A stretch of DNA of 64,000 nucleotides from Streptomyces sp. TP-A0356. Lineage in GTDB: Bacteria > Actinomycetota > Actinomycetes > Streptomycetales > Streptomycetaceae. How positions within the stretch are numbered: the stretch's first letter is position 1; every line of letters starts with the position of its first letter. The DNA lies in NCBI RefSeq assembly GCF_001417775.1, contig NZ_BBZJ01000017.1, positions 186,001 through 250,000 on the forward strand. The letters are read 5' to 3'. The notes below the pieces were generated by a model. It was not told where the DNA came from. It did no database searches and was given only the letters and a program-made list of their open reading frames with translations. The position numbers were made by a program, and so were the translations under genes. Of this stretch, positions 35,452 through 44,735 are shown one piece after another.

Positions 35452-36324
35452 TCACCGGTTCTGTGGGGTGCGGGAGCCCCGGGGGCCTGCGCGTCGGCCG
35501 GAGCTGGACAGCGGTCGCGGACGTCGTCCGGTGTGGGTGACCTCGGGGCGGGCCGGAACACCGGGCTTGCGCTCCACGGGGGCCCGGTCGGGCCTGCCCA
35601 TGACCACCTGCGGGTCGAACATCACGACGACGCCGGCCAGGCACAGGAAGACGAGGGGGCCGATCATCATCGGGGCGAGCAGGGCCGCGGGCCTGTCACC
35701 GGCCGGGGTGCCTGCGAAGCCGTGCAGATGGACGGTGAGGGCGGCCATGCCCGTGTAGTGCATGCCGCTCACGGCGAGCCCCATGACGAGGCTCGCGCCG
35801 ACGCTCCAGAGGAACCCGCGGACCTGTCCGGCCGCCCAGAGAGCGGCGGTCGCGGCGACGACCGCTATGACGACCGAGGCGGCGACGATGAGGGTGTTGT
35901 ACTCGAGCACGCCGTTGAGTTGCATCCCGGCCATACCCAGATAGTGCATCGAGGCGATGCCCAGGCCGGTGATGGTCCCGCCCGTGAAGAGCGCCACGCC
36001 GGTCGCCCCCCGGCAGCCCACGATGAAGACACCGACGCCGACCATGATGATGGCGACGGCGAGGCTGGCGAATGTCATTGTCTTGTCGTAGTGGATGGGG
36101 GTCTCCTTGACGGTGAACCCCATCATTCCGATGAAATGCATGGTCCATATCCCGGACCCGATGGCAGCCGACCCCAGGGTGAGCCAGCCGATGCGCCAGG
36201 AGTGGGCGACCAGCATCGATCGCATGGTGCAGCGCAGACCGAGCGCGCCGCCGAGGCAGGCCATGAGGTACGCCACCACCGGTGTGACGAGTCCGTAGCT
36301 GAAGCCGTCGACGGTGCCTTGCAT
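35452..36324 (-). CDS. MHYT-domain membrane sensor protein (290 aa)
   Basis: Seven membrane helices contain the triplicated MHYT signature: [22 protein letters not shown] and [11 protein letters not shown]. The His/Met residues near the outer face are thought to bind copper and sense a diatomic gas. There is no output domain; the C-terminal 65 residues are a basic, Pro/Arg-rich cytoplasmic tail. Stand-alone MHYT proteins are common in Streptomyces with unknown signalling partners. ATG 36324 is the first start giving the membrane topology. Confidence 0.9.
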   Translation of the reverse strand: MQGTVDGFSYGLVTPVVAYLMACLGGALGLRCTMRSMLVAHSWRIGWLTLGSAAIGSGIWTMHFIGMMGFTVKETPIHYDKTMTFASLAVAIIMVGVGVFIVGCRGATGVALFTGGTITGLGIASMHYLGMAGMQLNGVLEYNTLIVAASVVIAVVAATAALWAAGQVRGFLWSVGASLVMGLAVSGMHYTGMAALTVHLHGFAGTPAGDRPAALLAPMMIGPLVFLCLAGVVVMFDPQVVMGRPDRAPVERKPGVPARPEVTHTGRRPRPLSSSGRRAGPRGSRTPQNR

Positions 36325-36602
36325 GTGCGGCTGCCCTCCCCACCCTGATGCGTCCTGAATTCGGGAACTGCCCCCGTCCCCGCGACCGTGACGACGGTCC
36401 GAGTCGAGGCGAAGAGTATGACCCGCACCGGAACGGTCGAACGATTATCCGGCAAAGAATCACGGCGCTGCCGCACTTGTGCGGCGCCTGTGAGCAGGTT
36501 TGGGCAACTCCAGTCAATCTGTGACCTTCCTGCACCTGCGCCCACTTGACTCTGCGCTGCCATCCTGGTGCTGTGTGTGATTGCCGATGCGAGGAGGAAC
36601 GT

Positions 36603-37472
36603 ATGCACGCGCGCGTAGCCGTCGCGACCGCCACGCTCTTGGGACTCAGCGTCGCCATACTGCCCGCTCACCACGCCGGTGCCGCAGACGGCGACGGCCC
36701 GGTCGTCGTCGCCCACCGCGGCGCCTCCGCGTACGCGCCCGAGAACACCCTGGCCGCCATCGACAGGGCGGCCGCCATGGGCTTCAGCTGGGTCGAGAAC
36801 GACGTGCAGCGCACCAAGGACGGCCGGCTCGTCGTCATCCACGACGCCACCCTGGACCGCACGACCGACGTCAAGCGACTGTTCCCGCACCGGGCACCCT
36901 GGCGGGTGAAGGACTTCACCGCCGGGGAGATCGCACGCCTGGACGCGGGCAGCTGGTTCGGCCGCCGGTTCGCCGGGACACGGGTACCGACACTGCGGCA
37001 GTACATGGACCGCATCTCACACAATCACCAGAAGCTGGTTCTGGAGATCAAGAACCCCGAGCTGTATCCGGGTATCGAACGCCAGACCCTCAAGCTGCTG
37101 GCCAACGAAGGCTGGCTCGACCCCGGTCACCTCAGGGACCGACTGGTCGTCCAGAGCTTCAGCGCGGACAGCGTGCGGACGGTCCACGCCCTCGGTCCCG
37201 CGATCAGGACGGCGTACCTGGGCACGCCTCAGGTCACCGAGCTGCCGGCGTACGCGCGGTTCGCCGACCAGATCAACTCGACCTACACCAAACTCTCGGC
37301 CCGTTACGTCTCCGCCGTCCACGCGATGAAGGGACCGCATGCCAAGCCGGTGAAGGTCTTCGCCTGGACCGTCAACAGCGCGGACCTGGCCCGGCGGACA
37401 GCCGGCTTCGGCGTGGACGGCATCATCACGAACGCCCCCGACGTCGTGAGCAGAGCGGTCGGCGCCCACTGA
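36603..37472 (+). CDS. Secreted glycerophosphodiester phosphodiesterase (289 aa)
   Basis: It hydrolyses glycerophosphodiesters to glycerol-3-phosphate and an alcohol outside the cell. GAGGAGGAAC serves ATG 36603. A Sec signal (residues 1-27, ending HHAGAAD) precedes the TIM-barrel domain. Catalytic motifs: VVAHRGASAYAPENT (His-Arg and Glu), WVENDVQRTKDG, VIHDATLDRTTD (second His) and LEIKNPELYPG. The C-terminal strand FAWTVNSADL is also typical. Length is normal. The upstream intergenic region (36325-36602) is lower in GC and probably carries the promoter; a Pho-type control is plausible but no box was identified. Confidence 0.93.
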   Translation: MHARVAVATATLLGLSVAILPAHHAGAADGDGPVVVAHRGASAYAPENTLAAIDRAAAMGFSWVENDVQRTKDGRLVVIHDATLDRTTDVKRLFPHRAPWRVKDFTAGEIARLDAGSWFGRRFAGTRVPTLRQYMDRISHNHQKLVLEIKNPELYPGIERQTLKLLANEGWLDPGHLRDRLVVQSFSADSVRTVHALGPAIRTAYLGTPQVTELPAYARFADQINSTYTKLSARYVSAVHAMKGPHAKPVKVFAWTVNSADLARRTAGFGVDGIITNAPDVVSRAVGAH

Positions 37473-37554
37473 CCCCACGGTGCCTTCGGGGTACGGGCGG
37501 CGGTGCGGTCGGCGCCCCGGGGGCGTTGTCGGTGCCGCGCCGTACCGTGGGCGC

Positions 37555-38109
37555 ATGGACAGTCATGGGCAGTGCGAGCAGCAGCTGGTGTGGGCCGTCG
37601 TCACCACGGACATCGGTCCCCTGCTGCTTGCCGCAACGCGCGACGGCCTGGTGAACGTGGTGTTCCACGCCTCGGACGCGGTGCGCGACAAGGCGCTGGA
37701 GCGGCTTGCGTCCCGGCTCGGGACGGCGCCCGTCGAAGACCCCGGCTCCCCGCTCCTGGCCGAGGCGATACGCCAGGTGGCGGCGTACTTCGCGGGTGAG
37801 CGGCATGACTTCGAGCTGCCGTTGGACTGGTCCCTGATCAGCGGCTTCAACCGCCAGGTGCTGCGCGAGCTGGCGTCCGGGGTGCCGTACGGCACGGTGG
37901 TCGGGTACGGCGACCTGGCAGGCCGGGTCGGTCAGCCGGGAGCCGCCCAGGCCGTAGGCGTGGCGATGGGCTCCAACCCGCTGCCGGTGGTTGTCCCGTG
38001 CCACCGCGTGGTCGAGAGCGACGGGGGCATCGGTGGGTTCGGCGGCGGGCTGGAGACCAAGCGGAAGCTGTTGGCGCTTGAGGGGGTACTGCCTGAGCCG
38101 CTGTTCTGA
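37555..38109 (+). CDS. ogt: Methylated-DNA--protein-cysteine methyltransferase (184 aa)
   Basis: It repairs O6-alkylguanine by transferring the alkyl group to its own cysteine. The active-site motif VVPCHRVV is present, preceded by the DNA-binding helix GSNPLPV and followed by GGFGGGLETKRKLL. The N-terminal domain (IGPLLLAATRDGLVNVVFH) is the usual ribonuclease-H-like part. ATG 37555 is the start. Size and motif fit Ogt, without the Ada zinc domain. Confidence 0.94.
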   Translation: MDSHGQCEQQLVWAVVTTDIGPLLLAATRDGLVNVVFHASDAVRDKALERLASRLGTAPVEDPGSPLLAEAIRQVAAYFAGERHDFELPLDWSLISGFNRQVLRELASGVPYGTVVGYGDLAGRVGQPGAAQAVGVAMGSNPLPVVVPCHRVVESDGGIGGFGGGLETKRKLLALEGVLPEPLF

Positions 38110-38217
38110 ACCGGCCCGACGAGCGTTCCCCGTGTCCTGTCCGCTCGCTCGCAAGGGTTTGGCCGGGGGCGCCGCTCGCCAGAGATGAGGGAAGACCGAA
38201 CGACAGGAGGCAGGCGC

Positions 38218-39123
38218 GTGCTGGTGGTGTCCGAAGAGGTGCGGGAGGCGCTCGCCGCTCGCCGGCCGGTGGTGGCTCTGGAGTCGACGATCATCGCGCA
38301 CGGGCTGCCACGTCCGCGCAACCTCCAGGTGGCTCTGGAGCTGGAGGACCTCGTACGGCGAGAGGGCGCCGTACCGGCGACGATCGCCGTCCTGGACGGC
38401 CGGGCCCATGTCGGCCTGGACAAGGAGCAGGTGGAGCGGGTCGCGAACGAGGACGGGATCCGCAAGCTGGGTCATCGCGATCTTCCCCTCGCGATGGCGG
38501 CGGGCGTGAGCGGGGCGACGACGGTGTCCGCGACGGCGCTGCTGGCCTCTCTGGCAGGCGTACGGGTGTTCGCGACGGGCGGGCTCGGCGGGGTCCACCG
38601 GGAGTGGACGGTGACCCAGGACGAGTCCGCCGACCTGGGCCTGCTGGCCCGGACCAGGATCACCGTGGTGTGCGCGGGCGTGAAGTCGATCCTCGACGTG
38701 CCCGCGACGCTGCAGCGCCTGGAGACACTGGGCGTGGCGGTGGCCGGTTACCGCACGGACCGCTTCCCGGGCTTCTACCTCTCCGACTCGGGACACCCGG
38801 TGGACTGGACTCTTGAGTCGCCGGGGCAGGTGGCGGAGGTGATGCGTGCGCAGGACGCGCTCCGCGGTCCGGAGTCGGCGCTCATCGTGGCCAACCCGGT
38901 CCCCGCGGAGGAACAGCTCGATCCCGACCTCCACGCGCGCGTGCTCGCCGACGCGCTGCGCGCCTGCGCGGAGGAGGGCGTGACGGGCCAGGCGGTCACG
39001 CCGTTCCTGCTCGACCACCTGGTCCGGCACACCGACGGGGCCTCGCTGAGCGCCAACCTTGCCGCGGTGCGCGGCAACGTCCGGCTCGCCGCGCGGATCG
39101 CGGCGGCCTGGGCCGAGGCGTGA
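38218..39123 (+). CDS. psuG: Pseudouridine-5'-phosphate glycosidase (301 aa)
   Basis: It splits pseudouridine 5'-phosphate into uracil and ribose 5-phosphate (Mn2+-dependent). AGGAGG at 38205 supports GTG 38218 rather than the ATG at 38185. Family motifs: VVALESTIIAHGLPRPRN, TIAVLDGRAHVGL, VFATGGLGGVHRE and DESADLGLLART. Catalytic Glu and Lys positions are preserved. Its stop overlaps the kinase gene start (GTGA), forming the two-step pseudouridine salvage operon. Confidence 0.94.
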   Translation: MLVVSEEVREALAARRPVVALESTIIAHGLPRPRNLQVALELEDLVRREGAVPATIAVLDGRAHVGLDKEQVERVANEDGIRKLGHRDLPLAMAAGVSGATTVSATALLASLAGVRVFATGGLGGVHREWTVTQDESADLGLLARTRITVVCAGVKSILDVPATLQRLETLGVAVAGYRTDRFPGFYLSDSGHPVDWTLESPGQVAEVMRAQDALRGPESALIVANPVPAEEQLDPDLHARVLADALRACAEEGVTGQAVTPFLLDHLVRHTDGASLSANLAAVRGNVRLAARIAAAWAEA

Positions 39124-40025
39124 GCGGGGGGCTGCTCGTCGTCGGGGACATCATCACGGATGTGGTCGCCCGACACCGCGGCCCGCTCGCCCCGGGCACG
39201 GACACGGCCGCCGTCATCCGGACACTGCCCGGTGGCGCGGGCGCGAACGTGGCGTGCTGGGCGGCCCACTGGGGCAACCCGGACGTGAGGTTGCTGGGAC
39301 GTGTCGGGGCCGAGGCGGCCGCCTGGCACGAGCGGGAGCTGACGGCGTCGGGCGTACGGCCTCACCTGGTCGTCGACCCCGAGGCGCGCACGGGGACGGT
39401 GATCTGCCTGGTGGACACCGGCGCCTCGGCGGAGCGTACGTTCCTCACGGACAGCGGGGCGTCGCTGCGGCTGGCCCCCGGCGACTGGTCGGACGCACTG
39501 CTCGACGGTGTCGCACGACTGCACCTGTCCGGGTATCTGTTCTTCTCCGAGCCGAGCCGGGCTCTGGCGGCGGTGGCGCTGCAGGCGGCACGCGTGCGTG
39601 GCGTGCCGGTGAGTCTGGATCCGGCGTCGGCGGGGTTCCTCGCCGGGCTGGGTGTGGACCGGTTCCTGGCGCTCGCCGAAGGCGTCGACGTTCTGCTGCC
39701 CAACCGGGACGAGGCATGTCTGCTGACCGGACTGCCCGGCCCGGCGGACGCGGCGGCCAAGCTGAGCCGGTACGTGCCCCTGGTGGTCGCAAAGCAGGGC
39801 GCGGAGGGCGCACTGGTGGCCGTGTCGGGAGCGGTCCGGGCCCGGATCCGGGCGGCCCCCGCCGTTCCTCTGGACACGACGGGCGCGGGCGACGCGTTCA
39901 CCGGGGCGTTCCTGGCGGCGCTGCTCGCGGGCGCGGAAGCGGAGGAGGCGGCGGAGGAGGGATGCCGGGCGGGGGCCCTGGCGGTGGAGAACGTGGGAGC
40001 ACGGCCGACGAGGGCTGTCCGCTAG
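39120..40025 (+). CDS. psuK: PfkB-family kinase, probable pseudouridine kinase (301 aa)
   Basis: It would phosphorylate pseudouridine to feed PsuG. GTG 39120 overlaps the psuG stop. PfkB signatures: N-terminal GGAGANVACWAA and C-terminal PLDTTGAGDAFTGAF, with the catalytic Asp in GAGD. Substrate is assigned from the coupled psuG gene; the fold alone cannot separate it from ribokinase-like enzymes. Confidence 0.88.
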   Translation: MSGGLLVVGDIITDVVARHRGPLAPGTDTAAVIRTLPGGAGANVACWAAHWGNPDVRLLGRVGAEAAAWHERELTASGVRPHLVVDPEARTGTVICLVDTGASAERTFLTDSGASLRLAPGDWSDALLDGVARLHLSGYLFFSEPSRALAAVALQAARVRGVPVSLDPASAGFLAGLGVDRFLALAEGVDVLLPNRDEACLLTGLPGPADAAAKLSRYVPLVVAKQGAEGALVAVSGAVRARIRAAPAVPLDTTGAGDAFTGAFLAALLAGAEAEEAAEEGCRAGALAVENVGARPTRAVR

Positions 40026-40043
40026 GGCGCTTCCCCCTCCCCC

Positions 40044-40094
40044 GCTTCTCGCGCCGCCGCTACTCCTTCGCTTCTCGCGCCGCCGCTACTCCTT
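40044..40094. repeat. 26-base tandem repeat at the end of the methyltransferase gene
   Basis: The 25 bases beginning GCTTCTCGCGCC occur at 40044-40068 and again at 40070-40094. The right copy contains the TAG stop of the methyltransferase gene (minus strand, 40088-40086). The left copy lies in the 60-bp gap to psuK. It looks like a recent slippage duplication. Confidence 0.75.
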
Positions 40095-40880
40095 GCGTCC
40101 CCACGCCGAGATCATCGGGGCGGTCGCCAGGTCCGTCGCGCCCGAGGCGACATGGGACAGGTGCCGGTCGATCTCCTCGTTCGTGGCGAGGCCGGCATCG
40201 ACGAGCCGATCGCGGATCTGACGGACCGTCGCGGCTTCGAGGGCCGCACAGTCCGGGGAAGCGATGGGGAAGTACGCGTCGGCCTCCACGCCGCGCAGGC
40301 CCGCCTCGCGGAGCAGGCGCGGGAGTCTGCGGCCGTAGGAGAGGTCGGCGCCCCGTTCGGCGAGGAGTGTGCGGAAGGCCGTGCGCAGGCGGTTGGCGAG
40401 CCGCTGCTCGGGGCCGTACTCGTCCGGGCAGCTGAGGGGCTGGAGCGCCGGGTCGGCATCCTCGACCAGCAGCCGTCCGCCGGGGCGCAGTGCCTTGATC
40501 ATCGATCGCAACGCCCGCTCCCGGTCGGGCACATGCACGAGGACGAGCCGGGCGTGCACCAGGTCGAAGTCCTCACCCGGCGGTTCCTCGGCGCCCACGT
40601 CATGGGTGCGGACCTCGACCGGGGGGCCTGCCGCCGACACGGCCCACGAGGTGTCGATGTCCGTCGCGACGACCTGACCGGTCGGCCCCACCTTCTCGGC
40701 GAGCCAGGAGACGACGGAGGCGCCGCCGGCACCGACCTCCCAGCAGCGCCAGCCGGCCCCGATACCCAATGCCTCGATGTGGCGGAAGGTCGTGGGGTCG
40801 AAGAGGGTGGACAGCGCATCGAAGCGCCGGCCCGCCTCGCTCTGCCGGTTGTCGAGGAGATACCCGTCGCTTCGCGTCAT
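40086..40880 (-). CDS. Class I SAM-dependent methyltransferase (264 aa)
   Basis: A Rossmann-type methyltransferase: motif I CWEVGAGGASVV, motif II VVATDIDTSW, motif IV region DFDLVHARLVLVHVPD and motif V LRPGGRLLVED. The C-terminal ~100 residues are a helical substrate cap (SYGRRLPRLLREAGL). Substrate unknown. Start ATG 40880. It converges with psuK, with a tandem repeat between. Confidence 0.88.
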   Translation of the reverse strand: MTRSDGYLLDNRQSEAGRRFDALSTLFDPTTFRHIEALGIGAGWRCWEVGAGGASVVSWLAEKVGPTGQVVATDIDTSWAVSAAGPPVEVRTHDVGAEEPPGEDFDLVHARLVLVHVPDRERALRSMIKALRPGGRLLVEDADPALQPLSCPDEYGPEQRLANRLRTAFRTLLAERGADLSYGRRLPRLLREAGLRGVEADAYFPIASPDCAALEAATVRQIRDRLVDAGLATNEEIDRHLSHVASGATDLATAPMISAWGRKE

Positions 40881-41126
40881 GCCGACATCATCCCAGCCGA
40901 TCCGTCCGCCTGTGCGGGAGGGGACTCCGCGCCGCACGGACACGGCCCCTCGCACGGCCGTCATCCGTCACATCCCACACACAGCTTCCTCGCTCCACGT
41001 CACAACGCCCCCACTGAAGTGGAATGTTCCGTTCCCACAGGCTTCTTCGTCGATGGATGGGGACTGGCAGACTGGCCCGCGAAGGCGCGGAGTGCGGCGC
41101 GAGGAGATCCACGCGAGGAGATCCAG

Positions 41127-42254
41127 ATGTCCATGGCAGGGAATCTGCGGAAGGTCACGAGCCTCGGCAAGGTAGGCGGCCTCCGCAAGGTGGCACGGTT
41201 GACGCGGCGGCACACGCGTGTCGATCTGAGCCACCCGGCCCGGTCCCCGCTGGGCTCCGCGGTGGTCAACTGTGTGACCTATCAGGACGGTGTGCGCGTT
41301 CCCGGGGGCCGTGATCTGGTCGAGGCCGTGGAGCGGGTCCGCAAGAGCCGCGACGGCTTCGTCTGGCTCGGACTGCACGAGCCGACGGACCGGGAGTTCG
41401 CGGGTGTCGCCGAGCTCTTCGACCTGCACCCGCTGGCGGTCGAGGACGCGGTGGAGGCACATCAGCGGCCGAAGCTGGAGCGGTACGGGGACACGCTGTT
41501 CGCGGTCTTCAAGACCGTCTGCTACGTGGAGCACAAGGAGTTGACCGCGACGAGCGAGGTGGTGAACACCGGCGAGATCATGATCTTCATCGGCCCCGAC
41601 TTCGTCATCACGGTGCGGCACGGCCGGCACGGTTCGCTCGGCCCCCTGCGCGAGGAGCTGGAGGCCAACCCGCAGCAGCTCGCGAAGGGACCCGCCGCGG
41701 TACTGCACGCGATCGCGGACCATGTGGTCGACGACTATCTCAGCGTCACGGACGCGGTACAGGAGGACATCGACCAGGTCGAGACGGACGTGTTCGCGGA
41801 GAACGGCGCGCGGACCGATCCGGGGCGCATCTACCAGCTCAAGCGTGAACTCCTGGAGCTCAAGCGGGCGGTGGCCCCCCTGGGCCGTCCCATCCAGGAG
41901 CTCGCCACCCGGCCGATCCGGGTGATCGACCCGGAGATACAGGCGTACTTCCGGGACGTCTCCGACCATCTGCTGCGCGCCACCGAGCAGATAGCCGCCT
42001 TCGACGAGCTGCTCAACTCCATCCTGCAGGCGCACCTCGCCCAGGTGAGCGTCGCGCAGAACGAGGACATGCGGAAGATCACGGCTTGGGCGGCGCTGAT
42101 CGCGGTACCGACCATGGTCACCGGCGTGTACGGCATGAACTTCACGTTCATGCCGGAGCTTCACTGGAGGTTCGGCTACCCGCTGGTCCTGGTAGCGATA
42201 GCCGTCGGCTGTCGCGTCCTGTACCGGGGGTTCAAGCGCAACGGCTGGCTGTGA
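41127..42254 (+). CDS. corA: CorA-family magnesium/cobalt transporter (375 aa)
   Basis: It is a pentameric Mg2+ channel. GAGGAG precedes ATG 41127. The N-terminal ~45 residues are basic. The soluble funnel follows (WLGLHEPTDREF, DLHPLAVEDAVEAHQRPKLE, FVITVRHG), then the long stalk helix (AFDELLNSILQAHLAQVSVAQNED). Two C-terminal membrane helices are joined by the signature GVYGMNFTFMPEL, where GMN is the selectivity filter. The cytoplasmic end is basic (GFKRNGWL). Length is normal. Confidence 0.95.
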   Translation: MSMAGNLRKVTSLGKVGGLRKVARLTRRHTRVDLSHPARSPLGSAVVNCVTYQDGVRVPGGRDLVEAVERVRKSRDGFVWLGLHEPTDREFAGVAELFDLHPLAVEDAVEAHQRPKLERYGDTLFAVFKTVCYVEHKELTATSEVVNTGEIMIFIGPDFVITVRHGRHGSLGPLREELEANPQQLAKGPAAVLHAIADHVVDDYLSVTDAVQEDIDQVETDVFAENGARTDPGRIYQLKRELLELKRAVAPLGRPIQELATRPIRVIDPEIQAYFRDVSDHLLRATEQIAAFDELLNSILQAHLAQVSVAQNEDMRKITAWAALIAVPTMVTGVYGMNFTFMPELHWRFGYPLVLVAIAVGCRVLYRGFKRNGWL

Positions 42255-42312
42255 TCCCGGGGCGGTCGGCCACCGGGTGGGTCCGGGGCCGCCGACCGGG
42301 AAGCGGACCGCT

Positions 42313-42741
42313 TCAGCGTGTCGCACGCCTCGCGTAGACGCTCTCGACCCATACGGCGAGTTGATCGCCCGCCAGGTGCTCGGCCAGGTCGGACTCGCTG
42401 ATCATGCCGACGAGGCGCTTGTTCTCGATGACGGGAAGCCGGCGGATCTGGTGCTCCTCCATCTCATGGAGCACGTCGTCGACATCGGCGTCCGCGTCGA
42501 TCCAGCGCGGCGTGCCCTTGGCCATGTCGCCCGCGGTCACACGCGAGGGGTCGCCGCCCATCGCGACACAGCCGACGACGATGTCGCGGTCGGTGAGGAT
42601 GCCGCAGAGCCGCTCGTTCTCGTCACTGATGGGCAGCGCACCGACGTTGAGCTCCCGCATCAACTGGGCGGCGCGGTCCAAGGTCTCGCGTGCGGGAATC
42701 CACTGGACACCACGGTGCATGATGTCTCCGGCGGTGGTCAT
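42313..42741 (-). CDS. CBS-pair domain protein (142 aa)
   Basis: Two CBS motifs cover nearly the whole protein: GDIMHRGVQWIPARETLDRA to LCGILTDRDIVVGC, and GDMAKGTPRWIDADADV to LVGMISESDLAEHL. CBS pairs bind adenosyl ligands such as AMP, ATP or SAM and act as energy sensors. No other domain is attached. Such stand-alone proteins are numerous in Streptomyces and are often stress- or dormancy-linked. ATG 42741 starts it. The 290-bp stretch upstream (42742-43032) shows no gene. Confidence 0.92.
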   Translation of the reverse strand: MTTAGDIMHRGVQWIPARETLDRAAQLMRELNVGALPISDENERLCGILTDRDIVVGCVAMGGDPSRVTAGDMAKGTPRWIDADADVDDVLHEMEEHQIRRLPVIENKRLVGMISESDLAEHLAGDQLAVWVESVYARRATR

Positions 42742-43032
42742 GGAGTACCTCCCGGTGCCGGACGGCCGGCGCGGCACGGGACGCACCGCATGTCCCGGCG
42801 CACTTCATTCTCGCCGCGCGCCGGGAGAGCCGCACGGCGAGCACGCCCGGAGGACAACCATGCATTGGCGCCTGGGCCCGGGACTGCGCATACGGCCTCC
42901 GCGCTCGGACGGAGAAGCCCACGATCTTGCGGGGGACGACTCGGATGATCACGCGGACCTGGTCGTCCTTCTCCGCGGGAGGGTCGATATGCGCATGCAT
43001 GTAAAGGTCGTTTCCGTGGATCGGCGGCGTGA

Positions 43033-43674
43033 TCAGCCGTTCCAGGCGGGGTGGCGCGGGTCGTCCGCGCGAATCAGTACGTCGGCGACGGTGGCCGGGG
43101 CCGTCTCCGCTTCGTAGCGCTCGAAGGCAGGGAGGGTCCAGTGCTCGGACTCGGGGGTGCGGCGGCGGAGCGCACCGGGCGAGAGGAGGACATGGACGGT
43201 CAGGTCGAAGGGGAACCAGTGCCGCAGGAGGAGTGGACCGTGGAGCAACAGCATCCCGCCGGGCGGGAGTCGGACATAGGGGCTGCGGGTGGCGCGGTCG
43301 GTGTCCTGGTCCCACAGGTCGGGCAGGACCCGCCCGTCGCCACCGGGTTCGAGGGGGCCGAAGACCTCACGCCACAGGGCGCCGGTGTCGAGCCAGCCCT
43401 CGTAGTAGGAATCCGGGTCCCGGTGGCCGTGCTCCAGGCGGACGGAGGCGGGGCGGAGGAAGCCTTCCGTGCCGACGACGAGCGAAGGTCGGCCGCGTAT
43501 CCGCAGCGCGTCGGACACGCGCTGGGCGAGGTCGCCGGCGCGTGCGGCCGGGGCTCCGTCGAAGGCGATGCGCGGCCAGGGGCTGCCGTCGTCCGGCTCG
43601 AGGTCGAGCAGCCGGTCGGCGAGGAGGTCGCCGAGCCGTTCCCAGGTGATCGCTTCGAGTCGCACAGGGCCCAT
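43033..43674 (-). CDS. Uridine-kinase-like protein with degenerate P-loop (213 aa)
   Basis: Overall pattern (LADRLLDLEPDDGSPWPRIAF, then RVSDALRIRGRPSLVV, DSYYEGWLDTGALWREVF, PYVRLPPGGMLLLHGPLLL) matches the Streptomyces proteins annotated as uridine kinases. The expected nucleotide loop reads FDGAPAARAGDL, with no GK(S/T) triplet, so ATP binding may be lost or altered. The end FERYEAETAP-ADDPRHPAW is also typical. ATG 43674 is the start. Confidence 0.7.
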   Translation of the reverse strand: MGPVRLEAITWERLGDLLADRLLDLEPDDGSPWPRIAFDGAPAARAGDLAQRVSDALRIRGRPSLVVGTEGFLRPASVRLEHGHRDPDSYYEGWLDTGALWREVFGPLEPGGDGRVLPDLWDQDTDRATRSPYVRLPPGGMLLLHGPLLLRHWFPFDLTVHVLLSPGALRRRTPESEHWTLPAFERYEAETAPATVADVLIRADDPRHPAWNG

Positions 43675-43854
43675 GATGCCGCGCCGGCAAACCGACGGCA
43701 CGGCCGGCGACGGGGGGGCAAGGTCGTGCCGTCCCACGCCGAAGCCACGGGGCGAAACGGGTACGCCGCAGTCAGCGGGCAGGCCGCAGTCGTCGAGGTC
43801 GCCGCTCGGGGGTTCGGGAGGTCGTCGCTGGGGCGTTCGGGGAATGAAGCGGTT

Positions 43855-44544
43855 ATGGCACCTACGGCAAATCCCGCGCCCCGGAGCGGACTTCTGGTGT
43901 TCCAGCCGGTCAAGCGGCGGCACTGCGCCGAGTGCCGGAGCGGGCCCTTGTCGCTGCTGGTGCTGGAGGAGGCCGCGCCGCGGTGCCTGGACTGCGCGGA
44001 CCTGGGACATCTGGTCTTCCTGCCGCGGGGCGACACGGCGCTGACGCGACGGTCGCGAGAGGCGAGTGCGCTGTCGGCGGTGGTCGTGCGGTTCAACCGG
44101 CGGCGCGGCCGCTACGAGCGGCAGGGTGTGCTCGTCGAGGAGACGGCGCTCGCGCTGGCCGAGCAGAGGTGTTTGGCGGACGCTGAGGCGCGGCGCCGAC
44201 GCCGGGCACGGGACGCGCGGCGGCGGGCGGCGGAGGACGTGCGGTTCACGGAGGCGTTCGCACGGGAGATCCGGCGGCTGTTCCCCGGGTGCCCGGACGG
44301 GCGAGCGGGGGCCATCGCGGCACATGCGTCGGTGCGCGGGAGCGGGCGGGTGGGCCGCAGTGCGGCCGGGCGGGCGCTGTCGCCGGATGCGGTGACGGCC
44401 GCGGTGCGGGCGTCGGTGCGGCACACGGAGACTCCGTACGATCAACTGCTGATGAGCGGGGTGCCACGGCCCGAGGCGCGTCGGCGCATCGCCGAGGGCG
44501 TGGAGACGGTGCTACGGGAGTGGAGGCACCGGAAGGCGGCGTGA
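43855..44544 (+). CDS. DUF2293 domain protein (229 aa)
   Basis: The N-terminus has two CxxC-type pairs (HCAEC and RCLDC), suggesting a zinc ribbon, then a basic helical stretch (AEARRRRRARDARRRAAED). The C-terminal ~85 residues are DUF2293: FAREIRRLFPGCPDG, GSGRVGRSAAGRAL, VRHTETPYDQLLMSG, REWR. The function of DUF2293 is unknown; zinc ribbon plus basic segment suggests nucleic acid contact. Divergent from the uridine-kinase-like gene. Confidence 0.85.
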   Translation: MAPTANPAPRSGLLVFQPVKRRHCAECRSGPLSLLVLEEAAPRCLDCADLGHLVFLPRGDTALTRRSREASALSAVVVRFNRRRGRYERQGVLVEETALALAEQRCLADAEARRRRRARDARRRAAEDVRFTEAFAREIRRLFPGCPDGRAGAIAAHASVRGSGRVGRSAAGRALSPDAVTAAVRASVRHTETPYDQLLMSGVPRPEARRRIAEGVETVLREWRHRKAA

Positions 44545-44735
44545 TCTCTGGCCGGGCCGGGTAGGCAGGGCAGCCGGGCGGCGAGGCACGCCGGGTGCGG
44601 GCCGGCCGAGGGTCCGCGGGAGGACCGAATGCGCGATGCGCGGACGGTCACCGATCTTGTAGGTGGATTCACTTGTAGTGAGGGGGGCGGGTGGGAAGGA
44701 TCCCCATGGTTGGGGGGACCGATGCGGGAGTTGAC

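Noticed and set aside
42742..43032. A minus-strand gene upstream of the CBS gene (frame with MHAHIDPPAEKDDQ)
   Set aside because: The frame soon turns Arg/Ser-rich and runs through the CBS gene in a different frame. No ribosome site.
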